Part shown: positions 44,446-53,425 of the stretch, one piece after another | How the letters are laid out: each line of letters opens with the position of its first letter | Position numbering within the stretch: the stretch's first letter is position 1 | Assembly: GCA_040290295.1 (NCBI GenBank) | Contig: PSMW01000006.1 | Span: 62,001 to 126,000, forward strand | Length of the DNA stretch: 64,000 nucleotides | Origin: CAADGV01 sp040290295 | Lineage (GTDB): Bacteria; Bacteroidota; Ignavibacteria; UBA10030; UBA6906 | Direction: 5' to 3' | The notes under the pieces: model-generated | What the model was told of the DNA's origin: nothing | Databases searched by the model: none | What the model saw: the letters and a program-made list of their open reading frames with translations, nothing else | Program-made: the position numbers and the translations under genes

Positions 44446-45567
44446 ATGCGTCCCAGTTTTACACTCGGCATCGAAGAAGAATTCCAGACCGTCGACCCGG
44501 TGACACGCGATCTGCGCTCGCACATCAACACAGAGATCATCGCGAAGGGAAAGATGCGCTTGCGAGAGCGGGTCAAACCTGAACTGCACCAATCCGTTGT
44601 CGAGGTGGGCACCGGCATCTGCAAGAACATCAAGGAAGCAAAAGAGGAGGTCTTCGAGCTTCGGCGCAGCATGGTGCAACTTGCCCGCGAAAACGGATTG
44701 CTGCTTGCGGCCGCGGGCACCCATCCCTTCGCCGATTGGTACAGCCAGGCGATTTTCCCCGACAAGCGCTATCAAACGATCGTGGAGGATATGCAGCAAG
44801 TGGCGCGCGCCAATCTCATTTTCGGTCTGCACGTGCACGTCGGCATCGAGGACCGCGAAGCAACCATCCATCTGATGAACGCGGCGCGCTATTTCCTTCC
44901 GCACCTGCTGTCGCTTTCGGTCAATTCCCCTTTCTGGATGGGGAGAAATACGGGGCTGATGTCGTATCGGTGCAAGGTGTTCGACAAGTTTCCCCGCACC
45001 AATATCCCCGACTACTTCCAGAGCTACGGCGAGTACGAAAGTTTCGTCAATCTCCTCATCAAGACGAACTGCATCGATAACGCGAAAAAGATCTGGTGGG
45101 ATATTCGTCCGCATCCGTTCTTCGGTACACTGGAGTTTCGCGTGTGCGATATTCCGATGCGTGCGGACGAGACGATTGCCCTCGCTGCCCTGATGCAAGC
45201 GATCATCGTCAAGCTCTACAATCTTTATGCATCGAACATGGGTTTCCGCTTGTACCGACGTGCGCTCATCATGGAAAACAAATGGCGCGCAAGCCGCTAC
45301 GGGCTGAACGGCAAGCTGATCGATTTCGGGAAACAAATGGAGGTGCCCGCCAAGGACTTGATGCACGAGCTTCTGCAATTCGTCGATGACGTTGTCGATG
45401 AACTGAACAGTCGCGAGGAGATCAGCTACGTGTACAAGATTCTCGAAATGGGAACGGGCGCAGAGCGTCAATTGCGTGTGTGGGAACAAACACACGATTT
45501 GAAAGCGGTCGTGGATTATATTGTGAAAGAAACCTGCGTGGGACTCGGCGTCCCTGCACATGTATGA
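44446..45567 (+). CDS. Carboxylate-amine ligase, YbdK/GCS2 family
   Basis: The product has 373 residues. The start FTLGIEEEFQTVDP, QSVVEVGTGICKNI, LLAAAGTHPFADW and IFGLHVHVGIEDRE are the standard GCS2 blocks; HPFFGTLEFRVCD is also typical. The family is related to glutamate-cysteine ligase and joins an amino group to a carboxylate using ATP, but few members have known substrates. It leads a tight operon with an M29-like aminopeptidase (16-base gap) and a second ATP-grasp enzyme. Confidence 0.92.
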   Translation: MRPSFTLGIEEEFQTVDPVTRDLRSHINTEIIAKGKMRLRERVKPELHQSVVEVGTGICKNIKEAKEEVFELRRSMVQLARENGLLLAAAGTHPFADWYSQAIFPDKRYQTIVEDMQQVARANLIFGLHVHVGIEDREATIHLMNAARYFLPHLLSLSVNSPFWMGRNTGLMSYRCKVFDKFPRTNIPDYFQSYGEYESFVNLLIKTNCIDNAKKIWWDIRPHPFFGTLEFRVCDIPMRADETIALAALMQAIIVKLYNLYASNMGFRLYRRALIMENKWRASRYGLNGKLIDFGKQMEVPAKDLMHELLQFVDDVVDELNSREEISYVYKILEMGTGAERQLRVWEQTHDLKAVVDYIVKETCVGLGVPAHV

Positions 45568-45583
45568 ACGATCGAGGAATTGC

Positions 45584-46609
45584 ATGAGGAATGTTGATCT
45601 GATCGACGTCGATCCGGCGTTGATGGAAGGAGCGTACAATGCTATTAATGTCTGTTTGCAGGTGCAGCCCGGTGAACGCGTCACGATCATCACCGACGAA
45701 CGGACACACGACATTGCTGCGGCGATAGCACACGAGGCGGTGAAGGTGGGTGCACAGTGCAACATATTGTTGTTAGAAGACTTCGCACCCCGCCCGCATC
45801 ACGAGATGCCGCAGCCGATTCTCGATGCGCTCGCCGATACCGACGTGAGTGTGTACGCCGCATGGGGACAAGCCGGCGAGTTGCGCACTCGCATGCAGAT
45901 GACTCGCGTGGTGACCGAACACCGCGTTCGCCACGCACACATGATCAATGTGAACAAGCAAATCATGATGGAAGGGATGCGTGCCGATTTTCGGAAGGTG
46001 GATGCGATCAGTACACGCGTGTGGGACCTTGCCCGCCGTGCACGCCGCATCGTCTGCACCACACCGATGGGTACGAACATTACTGCGGAACTGAATCCGA
46101 ACCTCAAATGGATCAAGACGAGCGGCATCATCAGTCCAGAGAAATGGGGCAACCTCCCGGGTGGTGAAGTGTTCACTGCACCGATGAACGTTCAGGGAAC
46201 CTTCGTGGTGGATGGCGTCGTCGGTGACTACCTCTGCACGAAATTCGGCGACTTGAAGGAAACGCCTTTGACGATCGAGATTGCGAACAGCCGCATGGTG
46301 AGCGCTTCGTGTGCGAACAAAGAACTCGAGCGCGAATTTTGGGAGTATTGTCATACCGACAAGAACAGCGACCGTGTCGGTGAGTTCGCCGTCGGTACCA
46401 ACATCCAGCTCAAGCACGTGATCGGGCATATTCTGCAGGATGAAAAGATTCCCGGTGTGCACATTGCCTTCGGCCATCCGTACGCCGAGCATACCGGCGC
46501 CGATTGGAGTTCCTCGACGCATATCGATGTTGTGGGAACGAACTTCGATATCTGGATCGATGGGAAAAAGATCATGGATCGGGGGAAGTTCCTTCTCGAC
46601 CTGTGCTGA
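45584..46609 (+). CDS. M29-like metallo-aminopeptidase
   Basis: The product has 341 residues from ATG 45584, which has a GAGGA ribosome site; an ATG at 45560 overlaps the previous gene. Likely metal ligands are the Glu in LPGGEVFTAP, the Glu in VGEFAVGTN, and the His, Tyr, His and Asp in HIAFGHPYAEH and STHIDVV, as in AmpS/AmpT. The enzyme should remove N-terminal residues from short peptides. Sitting between two ligases, it may trim or recycle their product. Confidence 0.88.
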   Translation: MRNVDLIDVDPALMEGAYNAINVCLQVQPGERVTIITDERTHDIAAAIAHEAVKVGAQCNILLLEDFAPRPHHEMPQPILDALADTDVSVYAAWGQAGELRTRMQMTRVVTEHRVRHAHMINVNKQIMMEGMRADFRKVDAISTRVWDLARRARRIVCTTPMGTNITAELNPNLKWIKTSGIISPEKWGNLPGGEVFTAPMNVQGTFVVDGVVGDYLCTKFGDLKETPLTIEIANSRMVSASCANKELEREFWEYCHTDKNSDRVGEFAVGTNIQLKHVIGHILQDEKIPGVHIAFGHPYAEHTGADWSSSTHIDVVGTNFDIWIDGKKIMDRGKFLLDLC

Positions 46610-46613
46610 CGTT

Positions 46614-47798
46614 ATGATTCACGAACTCCGTGCTTGGTATAACAGCCACTTCACCCAGGAGAAGTATCGGCTCTTCCTCGCGCGTCTCGATGCTGTGTGC
46701 GGTATGCACATCGAGTTCAAAGTTTCCGAGACGCCTTTCTTCCTTCCTTCCGCACTCATGTCTGCAATGGCTGAGGCTGGTCGTGCTATGCTTCATCAGC
46801 TTGTCAACGATGCAGACTATCTCGCAAAGGCACGCCGTACCATTCCGGAACAATTCTGCGTACCCAACGAAGCGCGGCATCCGTTGTTCGCCGCGGTCGA
46901 TTTCGGGATCGTGCGCACTGCCGACGGCGAGGTTGTACCGCGCCTGATCGAGTTGCAAGGCTTCCCGACGCTCTTCGCCTTCCAACCGATGCAAGCCCTC
47001 CTGTTCAAGGAAACGTTCGGCTTGCCGCAAGAGTGTTGCTTCCTTCTCGACGATCTCGACCTTGAAGACTACTTGATGGTATTCCGCCGCGCGGTGTTGG
47101 GTGCCTGCGACCCGGAGCATGTCGTCCTGATGGATCTCGATCCCGAGAGGCAGAAAACGCGACCCGACTTTCTTCTTACCGAACGGTTCTGCGGCATACG
47201 CACCATCAACATCCGAGATGTTGTGCAGGAAGGGCGAAAGCTGTTCTATCGCTCGAACAGTTCGCTCGTGCCGATTCGCCGCATTTACAATCGAACCATC
47301 GTCGATGAAGTGGTCGGCACGGGTGTGCAGGTGCCGTTCGAGATGCGCGATGAGTTGGAGGTGGAATGGGCAGGCCATCCCAACTGGTTCTTCCTCATCA
47401 GCAAGTTTTCTCTTCCTTTCCTTCAACATCCTTTCGTTCCGAAGACAATGTTTTTGAACGAGCTTGACGCTGTGCCGAATGATCTCGACCGTTGGGTGCT
47501 GAAACCGCTCTTTTCGTTTGCGGGCACAGGCGTCGTCGTAGGTCCCAGCCGTACAGAGATCGAGGCAGTGCCGGAACACCAACGCACACACTACGTGCTG
47601 CAGGAGCGCGTCGAGTACGCTCCCCTCATTGCCACGCCACACGGAGAGACGAAAGCGGAGGTGCGCATCATGTACATCTGGGAAAACGAACTGCACGCCG
47701 TAGCGAATCTTGTTCGGATGGGAAGAGGAAAGATGATGGGTGTACGCTACAACCAAAACATGGCATGGGTTGGAAGTTCCGCAGCATTCTTTGTATGA
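46614..47798 (+). CDS. ATP-grasp domain protein (glutathionylspermidine/glutathione synthetase-like)
   Basis: The product has 394 residues from ATG 46614, four bases after the aminopeptidase stop. The C-terminal half has DRWVLKPLFSFAGTGVVVGP (the Lys and glycine-rich loop) and ETKAEVRIMYIWENELHAVA, as in circularly arranged ATP-grasp ligases. The N-terminal half binds the acceptor in related enzymes; PRLIELQGFPTLFAFQPMQA is a landmark. With the YbdK ligase it probably makes or modifies a small amide-linked compound. Confidence 0.8.
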   Translation: MIHELRAWYNSHFTQEKYRLFLARLDAVCGMHIEFKVSETPFFLPSALMSAMAEAGRAMLHQLVNDADYLAKARRTIPEQFCVPNEARHPLFAAVDFGIVRTADGEVVPRLIELQGFPTLFAFQPMQALLFKETFGLPQECCFLLDDLDLEDYLMVFRRAVLGACDPEHVVLMDLDPERQKTRPDFLLTERFCGIRTINIRDVVQEGRKLFYRSNSSLVPIRRIYNRTIVDEVVGTGVQVPFEMRDELEVEWAGHPNWFFLISKFSLPFLQHPFVPKTMFLNELDAVPNDLDRWVLKPLFSFAGTGVVVGPSRTEIEAVPEHQRTHYVLQERVEYAPLIATPHGETKAEVRIMYIWENELHAVANLVRMGRGKMMGVRYNQNMAWVGSSAAFFV

Positions 47799-47874
47799 CA
47801 ATCTGTGCCGGCGCAGGGCGCGAAGAAAACCCGCTCATCCGTTCCGTGACGATATTCGTATCTCTTCATAGCAT

Positions 47875-48501
47875 ATGACTCCGTTCCTTCCAGAGGCTGT
47901 TAGCCTTTTGGCGATGATCGTTCAGTCCATGGTGCGCAACGAGGACGATGTTCGATTACTTGTTCGCATCAAGGAAGGAGACCAAGCCGCATTTGCGCAG
48001 CTCTATGATCGCTACGCCCCGCTGTTATATTCCATGGTGCTGCGCATCGTGCGGGAGACAACCGAAGCCGAAGACGTTTTGCAGGAAATCTTCCTCACCA
48101 TCTGGAACAAGGCGTCGTCCTTCGATGAAGCAAAGGGGAGCGTGTACACCTGGATCGTGACCATTGCAAGGCGCAAAGCAATCGATCGGCTCCGTTCGAA
48201 AGAGATCGTAAATCGAGATGAGCGATTGCATGACGATGCCGTCACCGGGATACCCGATGCAGCGTACATGACGAATCCGCTCAACGCCGCCATCGGCAAT
48301 GAGTACGAAGCGTTGATGCGGACTGCGCTTGCCACTTTGAGCGACGAACAACGTACGGTTATCGAGATGAGTTATTATGAAGGATACACTCAAGAACAAA
48401 TTTCCCAACGACTGCATGTGCCGCTGGGAACGGTGAAAACACGAATGCGTCAAGGGTTGATCAAACTGCGAGAATATTTGCACGACCGGTTGCCCCAATG
48501 A
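47875..48501 (+). CDS. ECF RNA polymerase sigma factor (SigK-like)
   Basis: The product has 208 residues from ATG 47875; ATG codons at 47914 and 47929 give more typical N-termini. Region 2 is YDRYAPLLYSMVLRIVRETT with AEDVLQEIFLTIW, and region 4 is YYEGYTQEQISQRLHVPLGT. With the RskA-like gene overlapping its stop, it forms a SigK/RskA-type pair that usually responds to redox or envelope signals. Confidence 0.92.
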   Translation: MTPFLPEAVSLLAMIVQSMVRNEDDVRLLVRIKEGDQAAFAQLYDRYAPLLYSMVLRIVRETTEAEDVLQEIFLTIWNKASSFDEAKGSVYTWIVTIARRKAIDRLRSKEIVNRDERLHDDAVTGIPDAAYMTNPLNAAIGNEYEALMRTALATLSDEQRTVIEMSYYEGYTQEQISQRLHVPLGTVKTRMRQGLIKLREYLHDRLPQ

Positions 48502-49337
48502 ACCGCGAAGAATTCATAGAACGTTGCTCACTCTACGCGCTCGGCGCGTTGGAGGAAGACGAACGCAGGATGTTCGAAGCGTATCTTGACCGGGCGAGCG
48601 ATGAAGAACGTTCTCTCCTCTCCGAGTTGATGGCGACAACAACGTTGCTTCCCCTTACGTTGGAACGAAGAAACCCGCCGCCGCAGGTGAAGGAGGAGCT
48701 TCTCCAAAAGATCGCTCTCACGGCGCGGGCTCGAGCCGCTGTGTTCCGACGTGATGCGGAAGCGCGAGCGCAAGCACCTCCACGCAAGCCGAGCTGGGTA
48801 CCGTGGGGTATCGCTGCGGCATTGGCAATGGCAGCGGTGTTCTCGCTCTTCATGTTGAATGTTCTGCGGACTCTCGATCGACAAAACGACGAACTGATTG
48901 CACTTCGCCAAGAAAACACACGCCTTCAAACGCGACTCGTCGCGCTCGAAGACGAACTCACGCGCAAGGAAGAGCAACTCCGTGTCCTTTCAGCCAAGGA
49001 ACTCCACATCTCCATAATGAGTGGGCTGCAAGTCAATCCCGTTGCCTATGGGAAAATCATTTGGGATGCAGAGAAGGGGACGGCGATCCTGCACGTATCG
49101 AACTTACCCCCCGTTCCGCAGGATAAGGACTACCAACTGTGGATTGTCAAGGGCGGTCAGAAGATCAGCGCCGGCGTGTTCGCCGTTCGAGATACTGCTG
49201 CGAACTTCTTCCGCATCGATAATCTTGCCGTGACAAACCCCAAAGAAATCGGGGCATTTGCCGTTACGTTAGAGCCAAAAGGCGGCATGCCTCAACCTAC
49301 GGGCGAAATGTACATGCTCGGCACGCCTCGGCTGTAA
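48498..49337 (+). CDS. Anti-sigma factor, RskA family
   Basis: The product has 279 residues. An N-terminal anti-sigma helical domain (EFIERCSLYALGALEEDERR), a membrane segment about residues 98-118, a coiled-coil-like stretch (about 120-165) and a C-terminal RskA domain (LPPVPQDKDYQLWIVKGGQ, TLEPKGGMPQPTGEMYMLG) are in order. RskA proteins bind a SigK-type factor and are degraded to release it. The start overlaps the sigma gene stop. Confidence 0.9.
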   Translation: MNREEFIERCSLYALGALEEDERRMFEAYLDRASDEERSLLSELMATTTLLPLTLERRNPPPQVKEELLQKIALTARARAAVFRRDAEARAQAPPRKPSWVPWGIAAALAMAAVFSLFMLNVLRTLDRQNDELIALRQENTRLQTRLVALEDELTRKEEQLRVLSAKELHISIMSGLQVNPVAYGKIIWDAEKGTAILHVSNLPPVPQDKDYQLWIVKGGQKISAGVFAVRDTAANFFRIDNLAVTNPKEIGAFAVTLEPKGGMPQPTGEMYMLGTPRL

Positions 49338-49697
49338 GCTCGTACGTGTTAGCTTTCCAACCGTTCCTTCCACAACCGGTACCCCCCCTGTTCGTACGTG
49401 ATCACGAAGCGTGTTGCGAAGCTTTACCGAACTTCGTATAATTGCCTCAGCGTTTTGCCTCGCGGAGAGCCGACGCGATGGAACCGCTACAACACGCGTG
49501 GCTCATGCGCTTGTGCATAAGGGGGGAGGAAGTCTTGCCGAAATGCAGCGAGCGTACCGCTTCTTCCTTCCGCCGAAAAGCTCATCGCCGATGCGGCATC
49601 TGTTGTTCACGAATGCAATCATCCATCAACCATCATTACGGTCTGCTTTCATCCATCATCCCACTCACTCTATCACTCACATCGTAGGAGTCCTACT
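49338..49697 (+). other. Gene-free region holding a promoter and long leader
   Basis: About 360 bases. A promoter lies at 49414-49444, so the glyoxalase-fold gene would carry a leader of about 245 bases. No convincing coding frame is present (an 81-codon frame has unlikely composition). Just before the ATG a short palindrome (49685-49695) contains the ribosome site. No known riboswitch was recognised. Confidence 0.5.
49414..49444 (+). promoter_or_regulatory. Promoter for the glyoxalase-fold gene
   Basis: TTG at 49414-49416, a 20-base spacer, then TATAATTG at 49437-49444, one base different from TAnnTTTG. Confidence 0.55.
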
Positions 49698-50153
49698 ATG
49701 GCAGCACCAGTGGTATACTGGGAGATCAACTCGAACAACGCGCAGCAACTGCACGAGTTCTACTCGAAGTTGTTCGGTTGGACGATCGACACCAACAATC
49801 CGATGCACTACGGATTGGTCAACACGGGCAGCACGCTCGGTGCGCAAGGAGGCATCGGTCAGAACGATCCGAATCAACCTCCGCCACCTCCGGTCACGTT
49901 CTACGTGCAAGTGCCTGACCTGCAAGCGACATTAGATCAGGTGACGGCATTGGGAGGAAGTGTTGTTATGCAGCCGACGGAGATTCCCGGCATGGTGACG
50001 ATGGCGATGTTTCGCGATCCCGACGGCAACACGATCGGCTTGGTGAAGGGAGAAGAACCGAAGCCTGCACCCAAGAAGCGCGCAGCACGAGCACGAAAGC
50101 CTGCCCGACGCAAGCCGGCCGCTCGGAAGAGAACCGCTCGCAAGCGCCGGTGA
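49698..50153 (+). CDS. VOC (glyoxalase-fold) protein with a histone H1-like basic tail
   Basis: The product has 151 residues. Residues 1-117 form a glyoxalase/VOC domain (VVYWEINSNNAQQLHEFYSK, LFGWTIDTN, FRDPDGNTIGLVKG). Residues about 118-151 are almost only Lys, Arg, Ala and Pro with AAR/PAR/KRTARKRR units, as in bacterial histone H1-like tails. The VOC part could bind a metal and small ligand; the tail would bind DNA or RNA. The ribosome site AGGAG lies in a small palindrome before the ATG. Confidence 0.87.
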   Translation: MAAPVVYWEINSNNAQQLHEFYSKLFGWTIDTNNPMHYGLVNTGSTLGAQGGIGQNDPNQPPPPPVTFYVQVPDLQATLDQVTALGGSVVMQPTEIPGMVTMAMFRDPDGNTIGLVKGEEPKPAPKKRAARARKPARRKPAARKRTARKRR

Positions 50154-50239
50154 TAAGCATCGGCAACGTTTCTCGGCCGACAACGGTCGGGCGAGAACGC
50201 ACAACCATCATCATCCATAACAGAACAAGGAGGCACAGT

Positions 50240-50656
50240 ATGCGACACGAAGGTATCAATTGGCTCGCGATTATCGTCGCGGCGATCATTCCGATGGTTC
50301 TGGGAGGATTATGGTACTCGAACGTACTGTTTGCCAAACAGTGGATGGCCGCGATTGGAAAAACGGAAGAGGAGATACGCTCCTCGGTGAAGAATCCCGC
50401 TGCGTTGTATGCTGCAACGTTCGTTGCTTCGTTGGTAGCGGCATACGTGATCGACAATTTCGTGTATTGGACGAACACAACGTCCTTTCTGCGCGGCATG
50501 AAAATCGGTGCGATGCTGTCCATCGGTGTTTTCGCCGTCGGAGCGTACCAAACGGTGATGTTCGAGTTTCGCAGGCGAGAGCTCTACACCATCAATACTG
50601 CCTACAACGTTGTCTGCATAGTGCTCATGGGAGGATTGCTTGCCGTGTGGCGCTGA
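50240..50656 (+). CDS. DUF1761 membrane protein
   Basis: The product has 138 residues with four membrane segments. The signature is VLGGLWYSNVLFAKQWM near the first helix, typical of DUF1761. Function is unknown. The ATG at 50240 has a strong AAGGAGG ribosome site seven bases upstream; the frame is open further upstream but has no such site. A terminator lies 23 bases after the stop. Confidence 0.88.
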   Translation: MRHEGINWLAIIVAAIIPMVLGGLWYSNVLFAKQWMAAIGKTEEEIRSSVKNPAALYAATFVASLVAAYVIDNFVYWTNTTSFLRGMKIGAMLSIGVFAVGAYQTVMFEFRRRELYTINTAYNVVCIVLMGGLLAVWR

Positions 50657-50678
50657 GCGCTGTGCAGTACCCATATCG

Positions 50679-50712
50679 CCCCAATCGGTCCGCTGTGAGC
50701 GATTGGGGTTTT
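50679..50712 (+). terminator. Rho-independent terminator after DUF1761
   Basis: A perfect 9-base stem (50679-50687 with 50700-50708), a 12-base loop and TTTT. It separates this unit from the aminotransferase operon. Confidence 0.8.
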
Positions 50713-50743
50713 GTATGTTTGGTGCAAAGAATGTCGTATATTG
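50711..50743 (+). promoter_or_regulatory. Possible promoter for the aminotransferase operon
   Basis: TATATTG at 50737-50743 fits the -7 element; TTG at 50711-50713 is 23 bases upstream (another at 50719 is 15), so the spacing is off. It supports a start at 50782 instead of 50752. Confidence 0.35.
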
Positions 50744-50781
50744 ACACGACCATGTTCCACGACAACGAGCGAGACCCGACT

Positions 50782-52089
50782 ATGTCTGTACAAACAGCAC
50801 AGCTCACCGATCGCCTTACGCGCACACAGGCAGCGCGATGCTCAGCGATGGCTGAAGCGTTGATCGGTTCGGAGATCCTCAAAATCGCGTCGGAGATTCG
50901 TGCCCTGGTTGCTGAAGGTAAGATAATCTGCAATCTTACGGTCGGCGACTTCAGTCCGGCAGAGTTCCGCATCCCACGGTTTCTCGAAGAGAACATCATC
51001 AATGCGTTGCAGCGTGGTGAGACGAGCTATCCTCCTTCCGATGGTATGCTCGTCCTGAAGAAATCCATCCTCGCGTTTTATGAGCGCTGGTTGCAGCTTC
51101 GCTTTCGCCTTGAGTCGGTGCTCGTCACGGGCGGCTCTCGCCCCGGCATCTACGGCACCTATCGCGCCCTCGTCGATCCGGGCGATGTGGTCGTGTATCC
51201 CGTTCCGTCATGGAACAACAATCATTACTGCCACTTGGTCGAAGCGAGGGGTGTTGCTGTGCAGTGCAGCAGCGACGAACTGTTCCTCCCCACACGTTCA
51301 CGTCTCGAGCGCGCCGTGCGTGGCGCTCGACTGCTTGCCCTTAACTCACCGCTCAATCCTACAGGCACGGCTTTCACGCGCGAGGCGCTGGAGGGCATCT
51401 GCGATTTGGTGTTGGAGGAAAACGCACGCCGATCGCGCGAGGAGCGCCCTCTTTACCTTCTCTACGACCAAGTGTATTGGATGCTCACTTTCGGCTCGAC
51501 ACACCATTACGATCCGTTGACGTTGCGCCCCGCACTCGCTTCCTACACCATTTTGGTGGACGGCATCTCAAAACCCTTTTCGGCGACGGGAGTGCGTGTC
51601 GGTTGGGTCATCGGTCCGTCGGATGTTGTTCACCACATGGCGAGCATCATCGGGCATGTCGGTGCATGGGCACCTCGAGCCGAGCAAGTGGCTGTGGCTA
51701 AACTTCTGAGCGCCACCGATGAAATCAAGGCGTATCATCGCGCTATGAAAGGCGGCGTTCAACAACGGTTGGAACGACTGTACGACGCAATGAGCTTCAT
51801 GCGGTCGGAAGGATTGCCGGTGGATGTCATCCCACCGATGGGGGCGTTGTACCTGTCGGTCCGTTTTGCGCTCAACGGCAAGCACACAGCGTCCGGCACG
51901 CTGCTTGCGACGAACGAGGACATCCGCACCTTCCTTCTGCACGAAGCGGGATTGGCGGCTGTGCCGTTCCAAGCATTCGGTGTGAACGACGAGAGCGGCT
52001 GGTTCCGCCTTTCGGTCGGTGCGGTTTCGTTGGAAGAACTCGAGCAGATGGTGCCCCGCCTGAAAGACGCATTGCACACTCTTCAATGA
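50782..52089 (+). CDS. PLP-dependent aminotransferase, class I/II
   Basis: The product has 435 residues. Fold type I features are seen: LVTGGSRPGIYGTYRAL, LNSPLNPTGTAFT, YLLYDQVYWMLTF and the PLP-binding Lys in VDGISKPFSATGVRVGWV. Such enzymes move amino groups between amino and keto acids; the substrate is not known. The TATATTG at 50737 would leave no leader for an earlier ATG at 50752, so ATG 50782 is chosen. It overlaps the next gene by ATGA. Confidence 0.88.
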   Translation: MSVQTAQLTDRLTRTQAARCSAMAEALIGSEILKIASEIRALVAEGKIICNLTVGDFSPAEFRIPRFLEENIINALQRGETSYPPSDGMLVLKKSILAFYERWLQLRFRLESVLVTGGSRPGIYGTYRALVDPGDVVVYPVPSWNNNHYCHLVEARGVAVQCSSDELFLPTRSRLERAVRGARLLALNSPLNPTGTAFTREALEGICDLVLEENARRSREERPLYLLYDQVYWMLTFGSTHHYDPLTLRPALASYTILVDGISKPFSATGVRVGWVIGPSDVVHHMASIIGHVGAWAPRAEQVAVAKLLSATDEIKAYHRAMKGGVQQRLERLYDAMSFMRSEGLPVDVIPPMGALYLSVRFALNGKHTASGTLLATNEDIRTFLLHEAGLAAVPFQAFGVNDESGWFRLSVGAVSLEELEQMVPRLKDALHTLQ

Positions 52090-53330
52090 TGCAAAGCTAC
52101 AAAGAGATTCTTGCCTCCGCCATTGCCGCCGCAAACCTTCCCTCGCGAGCACTCGACGTGGGAGAGTGCCAGTCACCCACAGGTCAGCGATGTTCGTTGT
52201 GCTATGCGGTCCGCCTCTCGTATGCCGATGAAGCACGGTTGAAGGATGAAGAGCTGCAGCGTGTGTGGAAGGATTGGCGATTCACCGCAGAGCTTGCCCG
52301 GCTGGTTCGCTCGCCACTCGGTCGGGGATATCGTACCACGACGAAGCGGCGCGTCTTTCCGTATCGCGATACCGTCTGTCTTGGACTTATCGCTCCCAGC
52401 GAGGAGGGTGAGATGCGTCCGTTTCCCGTTGTCCGCTGCGTTATTGAACCCCAAGAGCATTGTGCTATCTTCCATCACGTTCAAGAAAGCTTCGTCAAAC
52501 CGTACGCGAAGAAGTTGGCGCGAGCAACAAGCTACGTTGTCATCAAGGGGACTTCTGCAGAGCAGACGCTTATCTTCAACGTCAAAGATATTTCGCCCGA
52601 ACTGGTGCGTTCGGCGAATACCCTCTCCAAGTCCCTCACGCGCTCGTTCCCTTCGATCATTGGCATCTTTCTGTACGCGGACACGTCGAGTCCGCAGTAC
52701 TATCTCGGCAGGCAGAGAGGGAGAAGTCGCACGTCCTTTCGGAAGCTGTACGGAAAGTCGGAGGTGTACCACCGGGTGTTGGGGAGGAGTTTCTTGTACT
52801 CGCCGTTGTCGTTTTCGCAAGTCAATCAATCCATACTCGAACGGGTGATCAGGGAAGCGCAAGCGCTGCTGCAGCCAAAGAATGACGCGAAGCTGTACGA
52901 TCTCTATTGCGGCTACGGACTCTTTGCGTTGTGTCTTGCGGGAAACGTGCGCGAGGTTATCGGAGTGGAGAGTTCGAGTGCCTCAATCGCCTCGGCGTTT
53001 GCCAACGCGCGTCGCCAACGAGTGAACAATGCTCGCTTCCTTCTCAGCGACATCAATCAAGAAACGATAGGACGTATCATGACGGCAGCACAGCCCGGAG
53101 ATGCGGTGATACTCGACCCGCCGCGCAAGGGCACAGCCGAAGGCGTGATCGAGTTCATCGCTGCGACGCGACCTGCGCGTGTCGTCCATATTTTCTGCGC
53201 CGTCGATCTCATGCCGAAGGAGTTGAAGCGTTGGGAGCGGGCCGGCTACACCGTCGTGTGCGCTGTACCGTTCGATATGTTTCCCGGGACACCTGAAGTG
53301 GAAATACTGGTGCTTCTGGAGCCTGCATGA
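52086..53330 (+). CDS. TrmA/RlmD-like uracil-5 RNA methyltransferase
   Basis: The product has 414 residues. N-terminal cysteines (GECQSPTGQRCSLCYAVRL) and a later Cys may hold a [4Fe-4S] cluster. The SAM-binding motif is LYDLYCGYGLFALCL, DAVILDPPRKGT follows, the catalytic Cys lies in VHIFCAVD, and DMFPGTPEVEILVLL ends the fold. The family methylates uridine C5 in tRNA or rRNA. It overlaps the aminotransferase gene by four bases. The exact RNA target cannot be told. Confidence 0.85.
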   Translation: MMQSYKEILASAIAAANLPSRALDVGECQSPTGQRCSLCYAVRLSYADEARLKDEELQRVWKDWRFTAELARLVRSPLGRGYRTTTKRRVFPYRDTVCLGLIAPSEEGEMRPFPVVRCVIEPQEHCAIFHHVQESFVKPYAKKLARATSYVVIKGTSAEQTLIFNVKDISPELVRSANTLSKSLTRSFPSIIGIFLYADTSSPQYYLGRQRGRSRTSFRKLYGKSEVYHRVLGRSFLYSPLSFSQVNQSILERVIREAQALLQPKNDAKLYDLYCGYGLFALCLAGNVREVIGVESSSASIASAFANARRQRVNNARFLLSDINQETIGRIMTAAQPGDAVILDPPRKGTAEGVIEFIAATRPARVVHIFCAVDLMPKELKRWERAGYTVVCAVPFDMFPGTPEVEILVLLEPA

Positions 53331-53425
53331 AGAATTTCTGAACCAATCCTGCAAAACCGAGCAGCGCCATTTTGTACATTGATTCCCAAACGCACACTCT
53401 CGCATACCCGCGCTCTCGTCTGCGA

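Noticed and set aside
49442..49687. 81-codon frame before the VOC gene
   Set aside because: Composition is rich in Arg, Ser and Cys like a random frame; no ribosome site; lies in the leader.
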